Source: Halotia branconii CENA392 (GTDB lineage: Bacteria > Cyanobacteriota > Cyanobacteriia > Cyanobacteriales > Nostocaceae). From it: a DNA stretch of 64,000 bases. A model generated the notes under the pieces. That model had not been told where the DNA came from. It saw only the letters and a list, made by a program, of their open reading frames with translations, and made no database searches. Every line of letters begins with the position of its first letter. Position 1 is the first letter of the stretch. The stretch is from NCBI RefSeq assembly GCF_029953635.1, contig NZ_CP124543.1:186001-250000 (forward strand), written 5' to 3'. Both the position numbers and the translations under genes were made by a program. This document shows positions 9,422 through 17,867 of this stretch, in pieces.

Positions 9422-10687
9422 ATGACCCTTGAAGTTTTAGATGATTACCCTGAACCAATTACTAGCGCTAAACGCGCTTATCAAGCTTCCCTAAAGTTGG
9501 GGTTCACAAAGGGAGCAGACCGTAGTCGTGCTGTGTTGGCGATGGCTGAGGCGATTGAGCGCTCATTTGACGACATTTTAGAAGCCAACACTTTGGATCT
9601 AGAAGCCAGCAAAGAAATGGCAGTGCCAGAGTTGATTTTGGATTGGCTAAAGTTGACTCCCACTCGGCTAGAAACAACAGTGGAAATTCTCCAACGGTTA
9701 GGAGAACTATCAGATCCACTGCGACGAGTCAGGAATGCTGATTATCAACTAGAAGACTCCCAAAGTTACACTCAGTTAATGCCTTTGGGAGTGATTGGAT
9801 TTATTTATGAGGCATTTCCTGATTTAGGAGCGATCGCGGCGGGGTTTTGTATTAAAACTGGTAACAGTATCATTCTCAAAGGCGGTGCTGAGGCTAGCCA
9901 TTCCAACACGGTAATTGCTGAAGTATTACAAAGTGCGATCGCTGAAGTTAATCTACCGCCAGGCTGTATAGAAATCATCACGGCCGAACATGGTGCTTCC
10001 ATTCGGGATTTAGTTACTCAAGACCAGTATCTCAGCTTAGTGATTCCCTACGGGCGTTCTAGCTTGGTACAGCAAGTAATGCGGCAAGCAAGCTACCCAG
10101 TTTTAAAGTCAGCGATGGGCAATTGTTACCTTTACTGGTCGCTCAATGCGAGTTTAGAGATAGTACGTTGGATGATTACCGATAGCCATCAAAGTGAACC
10201 AGATCCAGTTAATGCCATCGAAAAAGTCCTAATTCATCGCCAAGCCATGCCCTCGTCTTTAGCAGTTCTGTGGAACAGCTTGAAAGAAAAAGGTTTTGAA
10301 ATCAAAGGCGACGAAGAATTAGTAGAGGCGTTTCCCCAATTGCATTTAGCTAAAGAAGGCGAATGGGGAACCGCTTATTTAACCAAGACAATAGCTTTTA
10401 AATTAGTGGATAGTTTAGAAGAAGCGATCGCCTGGATTAATCAACACAGCAGCGGTCATGCTGACTGCATCGTCACTGAATCTTACCAGGAAAGTCGCCA
10501 GTTTGCTTTAGGAGTGAACAGCGCTTCTACATACATCAACACTTCCCCACGGTTTTCCCGCAATCCCTCGCGGGGAGACTCAGTATTTTTGGGTATGTCT
10601 AATCAAAAAGGCCACCGCCGGGGATTTATTAGTTTAGAAACTCTAACGACAGTTAAACATATTGTTCAGGGAAATGGTCGGTTTTAG
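9422..10687 (+). CDS. ProA-family (gamma-glutamyl phosphate reductase-like) protein lacking the catalytic Cys
   Basis: A 421-residue member of the aldehyde dehydrogenase superfamily most like gamma-glutamyl phosphate reductase: GVIGFIYEAFPD, SIILKGGAEASHSN, and near the C-terminus AIAWINQHSSGHADCI and the FSRNPSRGDSVFLGMSNQK block. In active ProA the nucleophilic cysteine immediately precedes NA in the motif CNALETLLVHR. Here that segment (about residues 263-272) reads DPVNAIEKVLIHR, with Val in place of Cys. The nearby GNCYLYW cysteine is not the family nucleophile. The family fold is clear, but proline synthesis activity is doubtful; a second proA probably exists elsewhere (inference). Start chosen at MTLEVLDD, 4 bases after the upstream gene. 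Confidence 0.85.
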   Translation: MTLEVLDDYPEPITSAKRAYQASLKLGFTKGADRSRAVLAMAEAIERSFDDILEANTLDLEASKEMAVPELILDWLKLTPTRLETTVEILQRLGELSDPLRRVRNADYQLEDSQSYTQLMPLGVIGFIYEAFPDLGAIAAGFCIKTGNSIILKGGAEASHSNTVIAEVLQSAIAEVNLPPGCIEIITAEHGASIRDLVTQDQYLSLVIPYGRSSLVQQVMRQASYPVLKSAMGNCYLYWSLNASLEIVRWMITDSHQSEPDPVNAIEKVLIHRQAMPSSLAVLWNSLKEKGFEIKGDEELVEAFPQLHLAKEGEWGTAYLTKTIAFKLVDSLEEAIAWINQHSSGHADCIVTESYQESRQFALGVNSASTYINTSPRFSRNPSRGDSVFLGMSNQKGHRRGFISLETLTTVKHIVQGNGRF

Positions 10688-10823
10688 GATTACAGGCGAT
10701 AATTCTATAATTAAGGTATCTTAAGTTACTAGCTAGTAAAGATAATACAGTGAGTAAATCTGTTACTTACCAAAATTATAAGTCTAATCCTTAAATCCAA
10801 AAATCCCGATTCTGACGTTTAGT

Positions 10824-11243
10824 ATGTCAAGACGAGATATCTATCACAATACAGTTAAACTTGCTTTACAAAAAGCAGGTTGGACAATTACACATGATCC
10901 CTTTCCTCTCCAAATAGGTAATAAACGTTTATCTACTGACTTAGGTGCGGAACGTTTAATTAGTGCGGAGAAAGGAACAGAAAAAATAGTTGTAGAAGTC
11001 AAGAGTTTTGTGGGTGAATCAGATGTTAAAGATTTGGAACAGGCGTTAGGACAGTATGTTTTATACAGACAAATACTTAATGAGATTGGAGAAAAACGAG
11101 ATTTATATCTAGCAGTTTCTCGACCAGTTTTTAATAATGTGTTTACTATAGAATTAGGACAGATTTTAATTAAAAACCAAATTATCAAATTGATTGTATT
11201 TGATGATGTAGTCGAAGAGATAGTAAAATGGATAAGAAATTAA
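10824..11243 (+). CDS. XisH-family protein (endonuclease-like fold)
   Basis: A 139-residue protein matching XisH, named after the accessory gene needed in Anabaena for excision of the fdxN element during heterocyst differentiation. It has the family's N-terminal RDIYHNTVKLALQKAGWTI, a central EKGTEKIVVEVKSF segment with the E-x-K residues of a PD-(D/E)xK-like core, and the DLEQALGQYVLYRQIL helix. It overlaps the xisI-like gene by 16 bases. XisH/XisI pairs are widespread in cyanobacteria away from any excision element, so a role in recombination here is not implied. Confidence 0.9.
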   Translation: MSRRDIYHNTVKLALQKAGWTITHDPFPLQIGNKRLSTDLGAERLISAEKGTEKIVVEVKSFVGESDVKDLEQALGQYVLYRQILNEIGEKRDLYLAVSRPVFNNVFTIELGQILIKNQIIKLIVFDDVVEEIVKWIRN

Positions 11244-11566
11244 AATATCAAAAAATTATCAAAAAAATATTAACAGAAATAGCAAAATATCGCGCTTCTA
11301 TACCTGATGGTTATGATTCACGATTATTATTTGATGATGAGAGAGGAAGTTATTTAGTTTTAGACATTGGTTGGAGTAATGATAAATATCTACATACAAC
11401 ACCTGTTCATATAGACTTAATTGATCACAAAATTTGGATTCAATATGATGATACAGAAGAAGGTATTGCAAATGATTTAATAGCAGCAGGTGTTCCTACA
11501 CAGGATATTATACTTGGTTTTCGTCATCCTAAAGTTCGACCATATACAAACTTTGCTGTCAGCTAA
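11228..11566 (+). CDS. XisI-family protein
   Basis: A 112-residue protein with the standard XisI pattern: KYQKIIKKILTEIAKY at the N-terminus, LLFDDERGSYLVLDIGW, the H-x-D-L-I-D-x-K-I-W-I-Q-Y-D segment and the C-terminal GFRHPKVRPYTNFAV tail. It overlaps the XisH-like gene by 16 bases, so the products are probably made together and may form a complex. No integrase gene (XisF type) is present in the window. A palindrome 26 bases after the stop may end the transcript. Confidence 0.9.
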   Translation: MDKKLKYQKIIKKILTEIAKYRASIPDGYDSRLLFDDERGSYLVLDIGWSNDKYLHTTPVHIDLIDHKIWIQYDDTEEGIANDLIAAGVPTQDIILGFRHPKVRPYTNFAVS

Positions 11567-11591
11567 CAATGTTATTTTGACTGAACAACAA

Positions 11592-11622
11592 GATCCCCGA
11601 CTTCTTAAATAAGCCGGGGATC
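11592..11622. repeat. GATCCCCGACTT palindrome, copy 1
   Basis: A 31-base near-perfect palindrome (GATCCCCGACTT...AAGCCGGGGATC) between the convergent xisI-like and Uma2 genes. It lacks a T tract but could act as a bidirectional terminator. A second, perfect version sits at 54331-54361, which marks it as a dispersed repeat rather than a gene-specific site. Confidence 0.65.
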
Positions 11623-11645
11623 TCAGCCTATAAAATTACAAAAAC

Positions 11646-12200
11646 TTACTCAAATACAGGCGGCCATAATTCAGAAATTGCAATTTCCCAACCAGGAAAT
11701 AACTCAATAATAGTTAATTTATCGTCACCCGCTAAAACTTCAATCTTACCATTGGGGCGATATACGCTCACAGTTAACTCATCTGGATTAATTAATATTC
11801 CTACTCTTGCGCCTAACTCTAAAAATAATTTGACTTTATCTTCCAATTTAGAAATTCTATCTGATTTAGATTTTATTTCTACAATCAAATCAGGTACTAA
11901 CTGACCAAAATCTCTAACAGGACGTTTTAGTCTAGTCGCAGCCACAAAAGAAACATCAGGAGCGCGTAAATCAGTATTTGGCATAATAAACCCACCACTT
12001 GAGTCAAATATGCGTCCAAGCTTACGGGGTTTTATCCAATTACCTAATAGTCTGATTAACTCAGCTCCAATTTCGCTAGACTCTATATCCGATGGTCCCA
12101 TAACTAAAATATTGCCTTCTTGCAGTTCTATTTGGTAGTCCTGCTCATCTCCTTGTAGCTTTTGTTGTAATCTTTCTACATCTTTAATGGTGAGAGCCAT
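11646..12200 (-). CDS. Uma2-family (DUF820) endonuclease-like protein
   Basis: A 184-residue protein of the Uma2 family, one of the most amplified families in cyanobacteria. Visible features are an N-terminal helix followed by ELQEGNILVMGPS, the RAPDVSFVAATR segment, and PDLIVEIKSKSDRISKLEDKVKLFLELG, which carries the D...E-x-K residues of a PD-(D/E)xK nuclease-like fold. Its biological target is unknown. It is transcribed alone, convergent with the xisI-like gene. Confidence 0.88.
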   Translation of the reverse strand: MALTIKDVERLQQKLQGDEQDYQIELQEGNILVMGPSDIESSEIGAELIRLLGNWIKPRKLGRIFDSSGGFIMPNTDLRAPDVSFVAATRLKRPVRDFGQLVPDLIVEIKSKSDRISKLEDKVKLFLELGARVGILINPDELTVSVYRPNGKIEVLAGDDKLTIIELFPGWEIAISELWPPVFE

Positions 12201-12288
12201 ACAACTTTTCAGATATAGTTCACAATACAGTTATCTTAACTTTAATTATTTACAAACAAAGTTTACGTTAGGAAATTTTGTTTAATAT

Positions 12289-12309
12289 GCCACCCCTTCA
12301 AGGGATGGC
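12289..12309. terminator. hairpin at the 3' side of desD
   Basis: GCCACCCCTT (12289-12298) pairs with AAGGGATGGC (12300-12309) with one mismatched position, 11 bases beyond the desD stop codon at 12320. A run of six T follows on the plus strand, so the strongest terminator reading is for the plus strand, while desD runs on the minus strand where the stem is followed by AT-rich sequence. It may still end desD transcripts. Confidence 0.4.
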
Positions 12310-12319
12310 ATTTTTTGGC

Positions 12320-13444
12320 TTAACGAGGTAAATTCTCTACCAGAGACATAGCTGAATAATCTGTATTTGCCTCTCCCATACGTTTTAGCCAAGAAAAATT
12401 AGAAGCCAGTGCTGATATAAATGTTGGATAAACATTGTACTTGACCTCAAATTCTTCACATACTTCTGCTAATATTAGAGCTATTTTTGGATAATGGATA
12501 TGGCAAACCTGGGGAAATAAATGGTGTATGACTTGATAATTAAGTCCGCCAAGATACCAGTTTAAAAATTGATTCTTAGGAGCAAAATCAACAGTTGTTC
12601 TGATTTGAAAAATAGCCCATTCATCATCTATTTGATTTGTTTCAGCATCAGGTTGAATAAACTCTGCTGGTTCTAGAACATGAGCCAGCATGAAAACTAT
12701 GCAAATCACTAGCCCATAAGTCATGTAAGTAATGAGAAATCCCACAATAGTTTGAATAGGAGTATAACCTACTGCTAAGGGTATTCCTAAGAAAAGCCCT
12801 AACCAAATAACTTTCCCACCGAACAAGATAAGCATCTCTAGTGGTTTAGGTGTAGGGATTGCATGGGAATGATATTTGCGCTTAAACAAAATTAGATGAA
12901 TATCAGCAATCGACCAATAAATTGGGATTACTGTATATATAAATAAAATGAATATGTGTTGAAATGAATGATACCATTTATGCTCCATGTAGGGAGTCAT
13001 CCGCACTAATCCATCACCGTGTATTTCTACATCATGCTCTAATATATTGGTGAAAGTATGATGTAAATAATTATGCCTAAATTTCCATAAATAACTAGAT
13101 AAGCCAATTATGTCGTAGAGCGAACCTATAGTATTATTTACCCATTTTTTACGAGAATAACCGCCATGATTAGCATCATGACCTATACTAAAACCGACAC
13201 CAGCAATACCTAACCCTAAGACAACACAGCTAATTACTTTGAGCCAAATTTGTGGCGGGCCAAAAAGAGTAAATGTCCACGCAGCAATTACCCATCCCAA
13301 AATCATTACCGTTTTGAGGTACATCGCGGGATTATCTCTAGTAGGAATGTTCCTAGACTGAAAATAAGCATCAACTCGTTTGTTTAGTTCTTTTCTAAAA
13401 CCGTAGTTTTTAGTAAAAGTTATTTTTGGTTGTGTCTGTGTCAT
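12320..13444 (-). CDS. desD: acyl-lipid delta-6 desaturase DesD
   Basis: A 374-residue membrane di-iron desaturase with the three histidine boxes: HDANHGG (about residues 90-96), HNYLHHTFTN (about 125-134) and QVIHHLFP (about 306-313). The glutamine in front of the third box and the conserved ILEHDVEIHGDGLVRM segment are the marks of the delta-6 (DesD) group, which introduces a double bond between carbon 6 and the carboxyl end of C18 acyl chains to give gamma-linolenoyl lipids. Several hydrophobic helices span the membrane. It is the last gene of the desC-desA-(desB stump)-desD cluster. Confidence 0.92.
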   Translation of the reverse strand: MTQTQPKITFTKNYGFRKELNKRVDAYFQSRNIPTRDNPAMYLKTVMILGWVIAAWTFTLFGPPQIWLKVISCVVLGLGIAGVGFSIGHDANHGGYSRKKWVNNTIGSLYDIIGLSSYLWKFRHNYLHHTFTNILEHDVEIHGDGLVRMTPYMEHKWYHSFQHIFILFIYTVIPIYWSIADIHLILFKRKYHSHAIPTPKPLEMLILFGGKVIWLGLFLGIPLAVGYTPIQTIVGFLITYMTYGLVICIVFMLAHVLEPAEFIQPDAETNQIDDEWAIFQIRTTVDFAPKNQFLNWYLGGLNYQVIHHLFPQVCHIHYPKIALILAEVCEEFEVKYNVYPTFISALASNFSWLKRMGEANTDYSAMSLVENLPR

Positions 13445-13630
13445 AAAAACCGCTCACGTAAATAACATTTGACTTGATTTAAAGTTGAAATAACTCTCAA
13501 AAAAGGCGTAGCTAGATATATCTCGAAGTTCAACATCAAATATCTGAAACTACGCCTAAAATTGTGTCGCAGATATCGGCACAATTTATAAAAAAATCAT
13601 GACAGTCTTACCACAAAATCCAGCTTTGCA

Positions 13631-13807
13631 TTAATTTTTTGCTAACTTTTTATTGGATGTGTAGTAAACCTTGCTGCCAGTATCTGAGACAAAATGACAA
13701 CTAAAACATGAGCGCCATAAGGACTTACAAATCGGTTCTTCAGATTTGCGGAAGTATTCACCCATCACAGGTTTAATTGCTTTTGTTGCTTTTAACAAGT
13801 TGTTTTC
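13631..13807 (-). pseudogene. desB: C-terminal remnant of desB (omega-3 acyl-lipid desaturase)
   Basis: About 57 codons ending at a normal stop read LLKATKAIKPVMGEYFRK, then KSLWRS, CHFV and GSKVYY. This corresponds to the extreme C-terminus of DesB (omega-3/delta-15 desaturase), where known proteins read ATEAIKP-GEYYR...EPIW...ACHFVP...GSGVYY. All three histidine boxes and the membrane helices are absent. The match stops abruptly near 13800, where repeat DNA takes over. The position between desA and desD is where a desB gene would be expected. I infer a deletion associated with the adjacent repeat; a functional copy elsewhere cannot be excluded. Confidence 0.8.
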
Positions 13808-13973
13808 GCTGTCTTGAAAAGTTCTGCGCCGGGAAACCCGGACGCACAATGCCAGTTCTCTCAAGTCGGTGGAACCGCCCACGAGACTGGCTCGACTTTT
13901 CTCTGTCTTGAAAAGTTGCTCCTCTTGGGTAGAACCCAAAACCGCACTTTTCGCTTTGCTATTGACTACTGAC
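13808..13973. repeat. repeat DNA joined to the desB remnant
   Basis: The sequence next to the desB breakpoint holds the direct repeat CTGTCTTGAAAAGTT (13810-13824 and 13903-13917), a CCGGGAAACCCGG hairpin, and GCCAGT...ACTGGC inverted arms around a TCAAGTCGGTGGAACCGCCC core. This has the look of a dispersed intergenic repeat. It stays open in the desB frame by chance, so a long artificial reading frame spans repeat plus remnant. Confidence 0.6.
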
Positions 13974-14001
13974 AAAACTCTATCCCCTTGTGGGTAGAGT
14001 T
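13974..14001 (-). terminator. hairpin terminator downstream of desA
   Basis: On the minus strand CTCTACCC-ACAAG-GGGATAGAG forms a stem followed by TTTTGTC, starting about 25 bases after the desA stop codon. The stem plus short T tract fits a factor-independent terminator for desA. Confidence 0.55.
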
Positions 14002-14025
14002 GTTATACTTGCACTTTATCCTTAG

Positions 14026-15078
14026 TTATCGTTCTGCATAATATTCATTGAAAGACTTATAACCAACATCAGTTGTGTACAGTTGACATTGGTCTACAAT
14101 TTGCTTCATTAAAGACCAAGAAAACTGACATTCATCATGCAAATAAGGCTGCCAATTTTCTTTAATGCTGCTATATGCTAGCCGCAAATTATAAGAAGGA
14201 ATTGCAGTAGAAAGGTGATGTGGGACATGAACATTGATGTCGTGGCAGAGGATTTCTATCCACCGGGGATAATCGCAGTGAATAGTACCAGATAGCTGTG
14301 CTAAAGCCTCGTTCCATTTATTCGCTGCCACAAAAGGCACATCTGAGGCAGTATGGTGAACAATAGTAAAAGTACTCATCCAAAAATGGTAGACCAGCCA
14401 GGGTACAAGCCAAAACTTGACAAATCCCCAAATACCAGTTGTAGCAATGAGTAAAGGAAAGGCGATCGCAGCAAAAATCACGACAACAGCCACAGAAAGC
14501 TTGATACTTGATTGGTCTTTCGTTTTGAAGTTCCGCCAATCAAAATGCACAACAGCCCAATGTCCAATGGAACCTACCCACCAGAGGCGTTTACGCATAA
14601 ACCCTTCAAAGGCAAATTGCCTACTTTTATCCCAACTTTCAAAAACTTCTGGTCTAATGGGATGCCAAGCGTTATCCTCATCCAGCTTGTTGGTATGAGT
14701 ATGGTGATAATTGTGCTTAATCCGCCAACTATGAAAAGGGTAAATTAACGGCATCATGAAAAAATGCCCCACCAAATCATTTACCCAACGACGTTTGGCG
14801 AATGATCGATGACCACAATCATGAGCAATGACAAAAAAACCTGTTAAAGCAGTGCCAGTCAAAATCCAGGCAAAGGGCAAGAGAAACCAAGGAGCGATCG
14901 CCAGAATATAGTAGCCTAAACCAACCATAAAAACACTGAACAAAACTTGAGTCCAAGCTTTGCGACGGTTTTGCTGAAAACATTCCCGTGGCAGCGTTTT
15001 GATAATATCTTTAAGCCTTAGGTTGGAATCACTAAGGTCTTCACTTAGCTGCTGGCTGTTAATTATTGATGTAGTCAT
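14026..15078 (-). CDS. desA: acyl-lipid delta-12 desaturase DesA
   Basis: A 350-residue membrane desaturase with histidine boxes [17 protein letters not shown] and HVPHH, and the DesA hallmarks [13 protein letters not shown] at the N-terminus and [21 protein letters not shown] before the third box. It adds the delta-12 double bond to oleoyl chains on membrane glycerolipids, producing linoleoyl lipids. The start at [10 protein letters not shown] is preferred over an upstream in-frame ATG at 15111 because it matches the family N-terminus. It lies between desC and the desB remnant. A hairpin follows the stop. Confidence 0.93.
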   Translation of the reverse strand: MTTSIINSQQLSEDLSDSNLRLKDIIKTLPRECFQQNRRKAWTQVLFSVFMVGLGYYILAIAPWFLLPFAWILTGTALTGFFVIAHDCGHRSFAKRRWVNDLVGHFFMMPLIYPFHSWRIKHNYHHTHTNKLDEDNAWHPIRPEVFESWDKSRQFAFEGFMRKRLWWVGSIGHWAVVHFDWRNFKTKDQSSIKLSVAVVVIFAAIAFPLLIATTGIWGFVKFWLVPWLVYHFWMSTFTIVHHTASDVPFVAANKWNEALAQLSGTIHCDYPRWIEILCHDINVHVPHHLSTAIPSYNLRLAYSSIKENWQPYLHDECQFSWSLMKQIVDQCQLYTTDVGYKSFNEYYAER

Positions 15079-15268
15079 GAACACCTGAAAAACAACACAC
15101 CCCACTACCAAGTCACTTTTTTAGTAACTTGCCGCAAAGTTTCGTAATATTAGCGTCTCGGATTATAGCAACCTAACCTACCCAAGCGCACCCGTAACAA
15201 ATTTACCAAAAGTCAAAAGTCAACAGTCAAAAGTTATAACTCTTGACCGTTGAGTTTCAACTATTGAC

Positions 15269-16087
15269 TTATTGCTTTGTGCCGGCAAGTTTCACATTAG
15301 TAGCTAAACCGAGTACTTGTAGCAATTGAATTGTCATCCAAGTCAAATCGATTTCCCACCATTGCAGCCCGTGACGAGCTGAGTATTGAAAGGCATGGTG
15401 ATTATTATGCCAGCCTTCGCCGAAAACTAATACAGCTACCCACCAACAATTAGTGGAGCGATCGCTCGTTTGGTGACTGCGATAGCCAAATTTATGGGTA
15501 GCGCTATTTACTAACCAAGTGCAGTGATAAACCCAGACAATACGAACAAAGATGCCCCAAACCACAAAAGGCCAGCCACCTAGAAACATTAGCAATAAAC
15601 CCAGAGCTACCTGGATCAAAATAAAATATTTCTGTAAAAACTGATAAACTGGGTCTTCGGCAATGTCTTTGGTGAAGCGAGGAACATCAGCATGAGAGGG
15701 AGAGTGATAAATTAACCAACCGATATGACTCCACCAAAAGCCTTTATTGGAATCATGGGGATCAGGGTCAGTATCAGAATGTACATGATGAATGCGATGT
15801 GTCCCGATCCACTCAATTGGCCCTCCTTGACAGGCCAATGTCCCGCAAAAAACCAAGAAATACTCCAGCCATTTGGGAGTCTGAAAACTGCGATGGGTGA
15901 CAAGGCGATGAAATCCTAAGGTAATGCCTAGACCACCACTTATCCAGTAAAGCAACAAAGCCACACCAACTGCTGACCAGCTAAAGTTACCAGGAACAAA
16001 AGCAAACAAAGCGCCGATGTGTAGACCAAGGAAAAATAGGGTATTCACCCAGTTGATTTGAGGTTTAGTCGAAGTAGCAATAGTCAT
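15269..16087 (-). CDS. desC: acyl-lipid delta-9 desaturase DesC
   Basis: A 272-residue desaturase with the delta-9 pattern of histidine boxes: HRLVTHRSF, EWIGTHRIHHVHSD and HNNHHAF. It introduces the first double bond into stearoyl chains on lipids and is required before DesA and DesD can act. Four membrane-spanning helices are visible. It is divergent from the methionine gamma-lyase family gene, sharing an 87-base promoter region. First gene of the desaturase cluster. Confidence 0.93.
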   Translation of the reverse strand: MTIATSTKPQINWVNTLFFLGLHIGALFAFVPGNFSWSAVGVALLLYWISGGLGITLGFHRLVTHRSFQTPKWLEYFLVFCGTLACQGGPIEWIGTHRIHHVHSDTDPDPHDSNKGFWWSHIGWLIYHSPSHADVPRFTKDIAEDPVYQFLQKYFILIQVALGLLLMFLGGWPFVVWGIFVRIVWVYHCTWLVNSATHKFGYRSHQTSDRSTNCWWVAVLVFGEGWHNNHHAFQYSARHGLQWWEIDLTWMTIQLLQVLGLATNVKLAGTKQ

Positions 16088-16174
16088 GCAGTAACCCGAA
16101 TTGGAATTGTCCAGCTTAATCTGCGCGATTTGAAAATCGCGTATATCTATAATTTTTTTGTGAAAGAGGAACTA

Positions 16175-17404
16175 ATGAACAGCTTGGAGCAGCTGCGGCA
16201 AGCAGAACAGGCACTGTTAGAAATTTTTTCTGGAATTGACGCACAGGTCAAGCATAATCTGAAACGAGTCCTAAATGCTTTTCGTAATCACCGTGTAGGC
16301 GCACATCATTTTGCTGGTGTCAGTGGTTACGGCCACGATGATTTAGGACGAGAAACTTTAGATAAAGTTTTCGCCGAAGTTATGGGCGCAGAAGCAGCGG
16401 CCGTGCGAGTGCAGTTTGTTTCGGGAACTCATGCGATCGCTTGTGCTTTATTTGGTGTACTCCGTCCTGGAGATGAGATGTTAGCAGTGGTCGGTTCTCC
16501 CTACGATACGCTCGAAGAAGTCATTGGTTTAAGGGGTCAAGGACAAGGCTCCCTAATCGAGTTTGGCATAAATTACCGCCAATTAGAGCTAACTACGGAC
16601 GGAAAGATAGATTGGCAAGCTTTAAATACTAACGTGGCTGATAACACCCGTTTAGTGTTAATTCAACGCTCTTGCGGCTATTCTTGGCGATCAAGTTTAT
16701 CAATTGCCGACATAGAAAAAATTATCCACATAGTTAAACAGCAAAACCCCAACACAGTTTGCTTTGTAGATAACTGCTACGGCGAATTTATCGAAACCAA
16801 AGAACCCACCAATGTAGGTGCTGACTTGATGGCGGGATCGCTGATCAAAAATCCTGGCGGTACGATCGTCAACGCTGGTGGATATGTCGCCGGTCGCGCC
16901 GATTTAGTAGAAGCGGCCGCTTGTCGTCTAACTGCTCCTGGTATCGGTAGTTACGGCGGTGCGACCTTTGATCAAAATCGGTTGTTATTTCAAGGGTTGT
17001 TTTTAGCCCCACAGATGGTAGGAGAGGCGATGAAGGGAACTTACCTAACCGGTTATGTTTTTGACAAACTAGGTTATCCCGTAAATCCTGCGCCCCTTGC
17101 TCCTCGTGGGGATGTGATTCAGGCGATTAAACTTGGTTCTGCTGCCAAGCTAATTGCTTTCTGTAAAGCCATACAACAGCATTCTCCTGTTGGTTCTTAT
17201 TTAGACCCCGTTCCCGATGATATGCCGGGGTACGAGAGCCAAGTAGTCATGGCTGGTGGGACATTTATTGAGGGTAGTACTTTGGAGTTTTCTGCGGATG
17301 GCCCTTTGCGTGAGCCTTATGTGGTTTATTGCCAAGGCGGGACTCACTGGACTCATATTGCGATCGCCTTGGAGGCGGCGATGGATGCTGTGGGAGAAGC
17401 TTAA
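16175..17404 (+). CDS. methionine gamma-lyase family protein (PLP-dependent; 'aluminium resistance' group)
   Basis: A 409-residue PLP enzyme of the Cys/Met-metabolism superfamily. Recognisable segments are HHFAGVSGYGHDDLGRETLD at the N-terminus, VQFVSGTHAIACALFGVL (cofactor phosphate site), CFVDNCYGEF (the Asp that binds the pyridine nitrogen), and GSLIKNPGG with the Schiff-base lysine. The family was historically linked to aluminium resistance; the true substrate is unknown. The start at MNSLEQLRQ is preceded by AGAGGA and avoids a run into the desC promoter that the longest frame would make. Confidence 0.87.
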   Translation: MNSLEQLRQAEQALLEIFSGIDAQVKHNLKRVLNAFRNHRVGAHHFAGVSGYGHDDLGRETLDKVFAEVMGAEAAAVRVQFVSGTHAIACALFGVLRPGDEMLAVVGSPYDTLEEVIGLRGQGQGSLIEFGINYRQLELTTDGKIDWQALNTNVADNTRLVLIQRSCGYSWRSSLSIADIEKIIHIVKQQNPNTVCFVDNCYGEFIETKEPTNVGADLMAGSLIKNPGGTIVNAGGYVAGRADLVEAAACRLTAPGIGSYGGATFDQNRLLFQGLFLAPQMVGEAMKGTYLTGYVFDKLGYPVNPAPLAPRGDVIQAIKLGSAAKLIAFCKAIQQHSPVGSYLDPVPDDMPGYESQVVMAGGTFIEGSTLEFSADGPLREPYVVYCQGGTHWTHIAIALEAAMDAVGEA

Positions 17405-17410
17405 GAAAAA

Positions 17411-17867
17411 GCTCACGCAAAGACGCAAAGGCGCAAAGGATTAGTGTGAGATTTTTTATAAGTTATTGACAACTCGTGAGATACCGTCTTTGATCAGCAA
17501 AGCTCCAAAATTGATCAGCAAGCCAAGGCGTTTGTTAGCAAGACTAAGATACGTTAATAGTTGTTTCTTGTGTACTGGATGAACTGCTTCTACTGATTTG
17601 AGTTCGATAATCACCTTGTCTTCAACAATAAGGTCTGCACGAAAACCTACCTCCAAATGTACATCTTCATAAACAACAGGTATGGGTCGCTCTGCCTCCA
17701 CCTGCAATCCTCGTTTCCGTAACTCATATTCCAAAACAGCCTGATACACAGACTCCAATAATCCAGGTCCCAAACTTACGTGAATCTTGTATGCAGCATC
17801 AACAACCATCTTCGCAATTTCATTTTCATTCATCTTTAACTTTGCGCCTTCGCGCCTTTGCGTGAGC
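17411..17867. repeat. GxxExxY gene bracketed by inverted GCAAAGGCGCAAAG-type repeats
   Basis: The left arm at 17411-17440 (GCTCACGCAAAGACGCAAAG and on) is nearly the reverse complement of 17838-17867, about 27 of 30 bases by eye. The block sits exactly between the stop of the lyase-family gene (17404) and the stop of bciB (17867-17869). Similar repeat strings without a gene occur at 19606-19636, 42109-42133, 45839-45865 and 47611-47636. Confidence 0.55.
17456..17833 (-). CDS. GxxExxY family protein
   Basis: A 125-residue protein with the defining motif GLLESVYQAVLEYEL near residue 23, then GFRADLIVEDKVIIELKSV (a D...E-x-K arrangement resembling PD-(D/E)xK nucleases) and a KKQLLTYLSLANKRLGLLINFG block. 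The family is found in many copies in cyanobacteria and planctomycetes and has no established function. The coding frame is intact and lies wholly inside the inverted repeat pair at 17411-17867. Confidence 0.88.
   Translation of the reverse strand: MNENEIAKMVVDAAYKIHVSLGPGLLESVYQAVLEYELRKRGLQVEAERPIPVVYEDVHLEVGFRADLIVEDKVIIELKSVEAVHPVHKKQLLTYLSLANKRLGLLINFGALLIKDGISRVVNNL

Noticed and set aside
13631..13975. Single 114-residue gene next to desD
   Set aside because: The first half translates repeat DNA; only the last ~57 codons match DesB. Better described as a remnant plus repeat.
16058..16174. 39-residue extension of the methionine gamma-lyase family protein
   Set aside because: It overlaps the desC start and promoter region, and the ATG at 16175 has a good ribosome site.
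17405..17450. Factor-independent terminator after the lyase-family gene
   Set aside because: The structure is the GCAAAGGC repeat arm and has no T tract.
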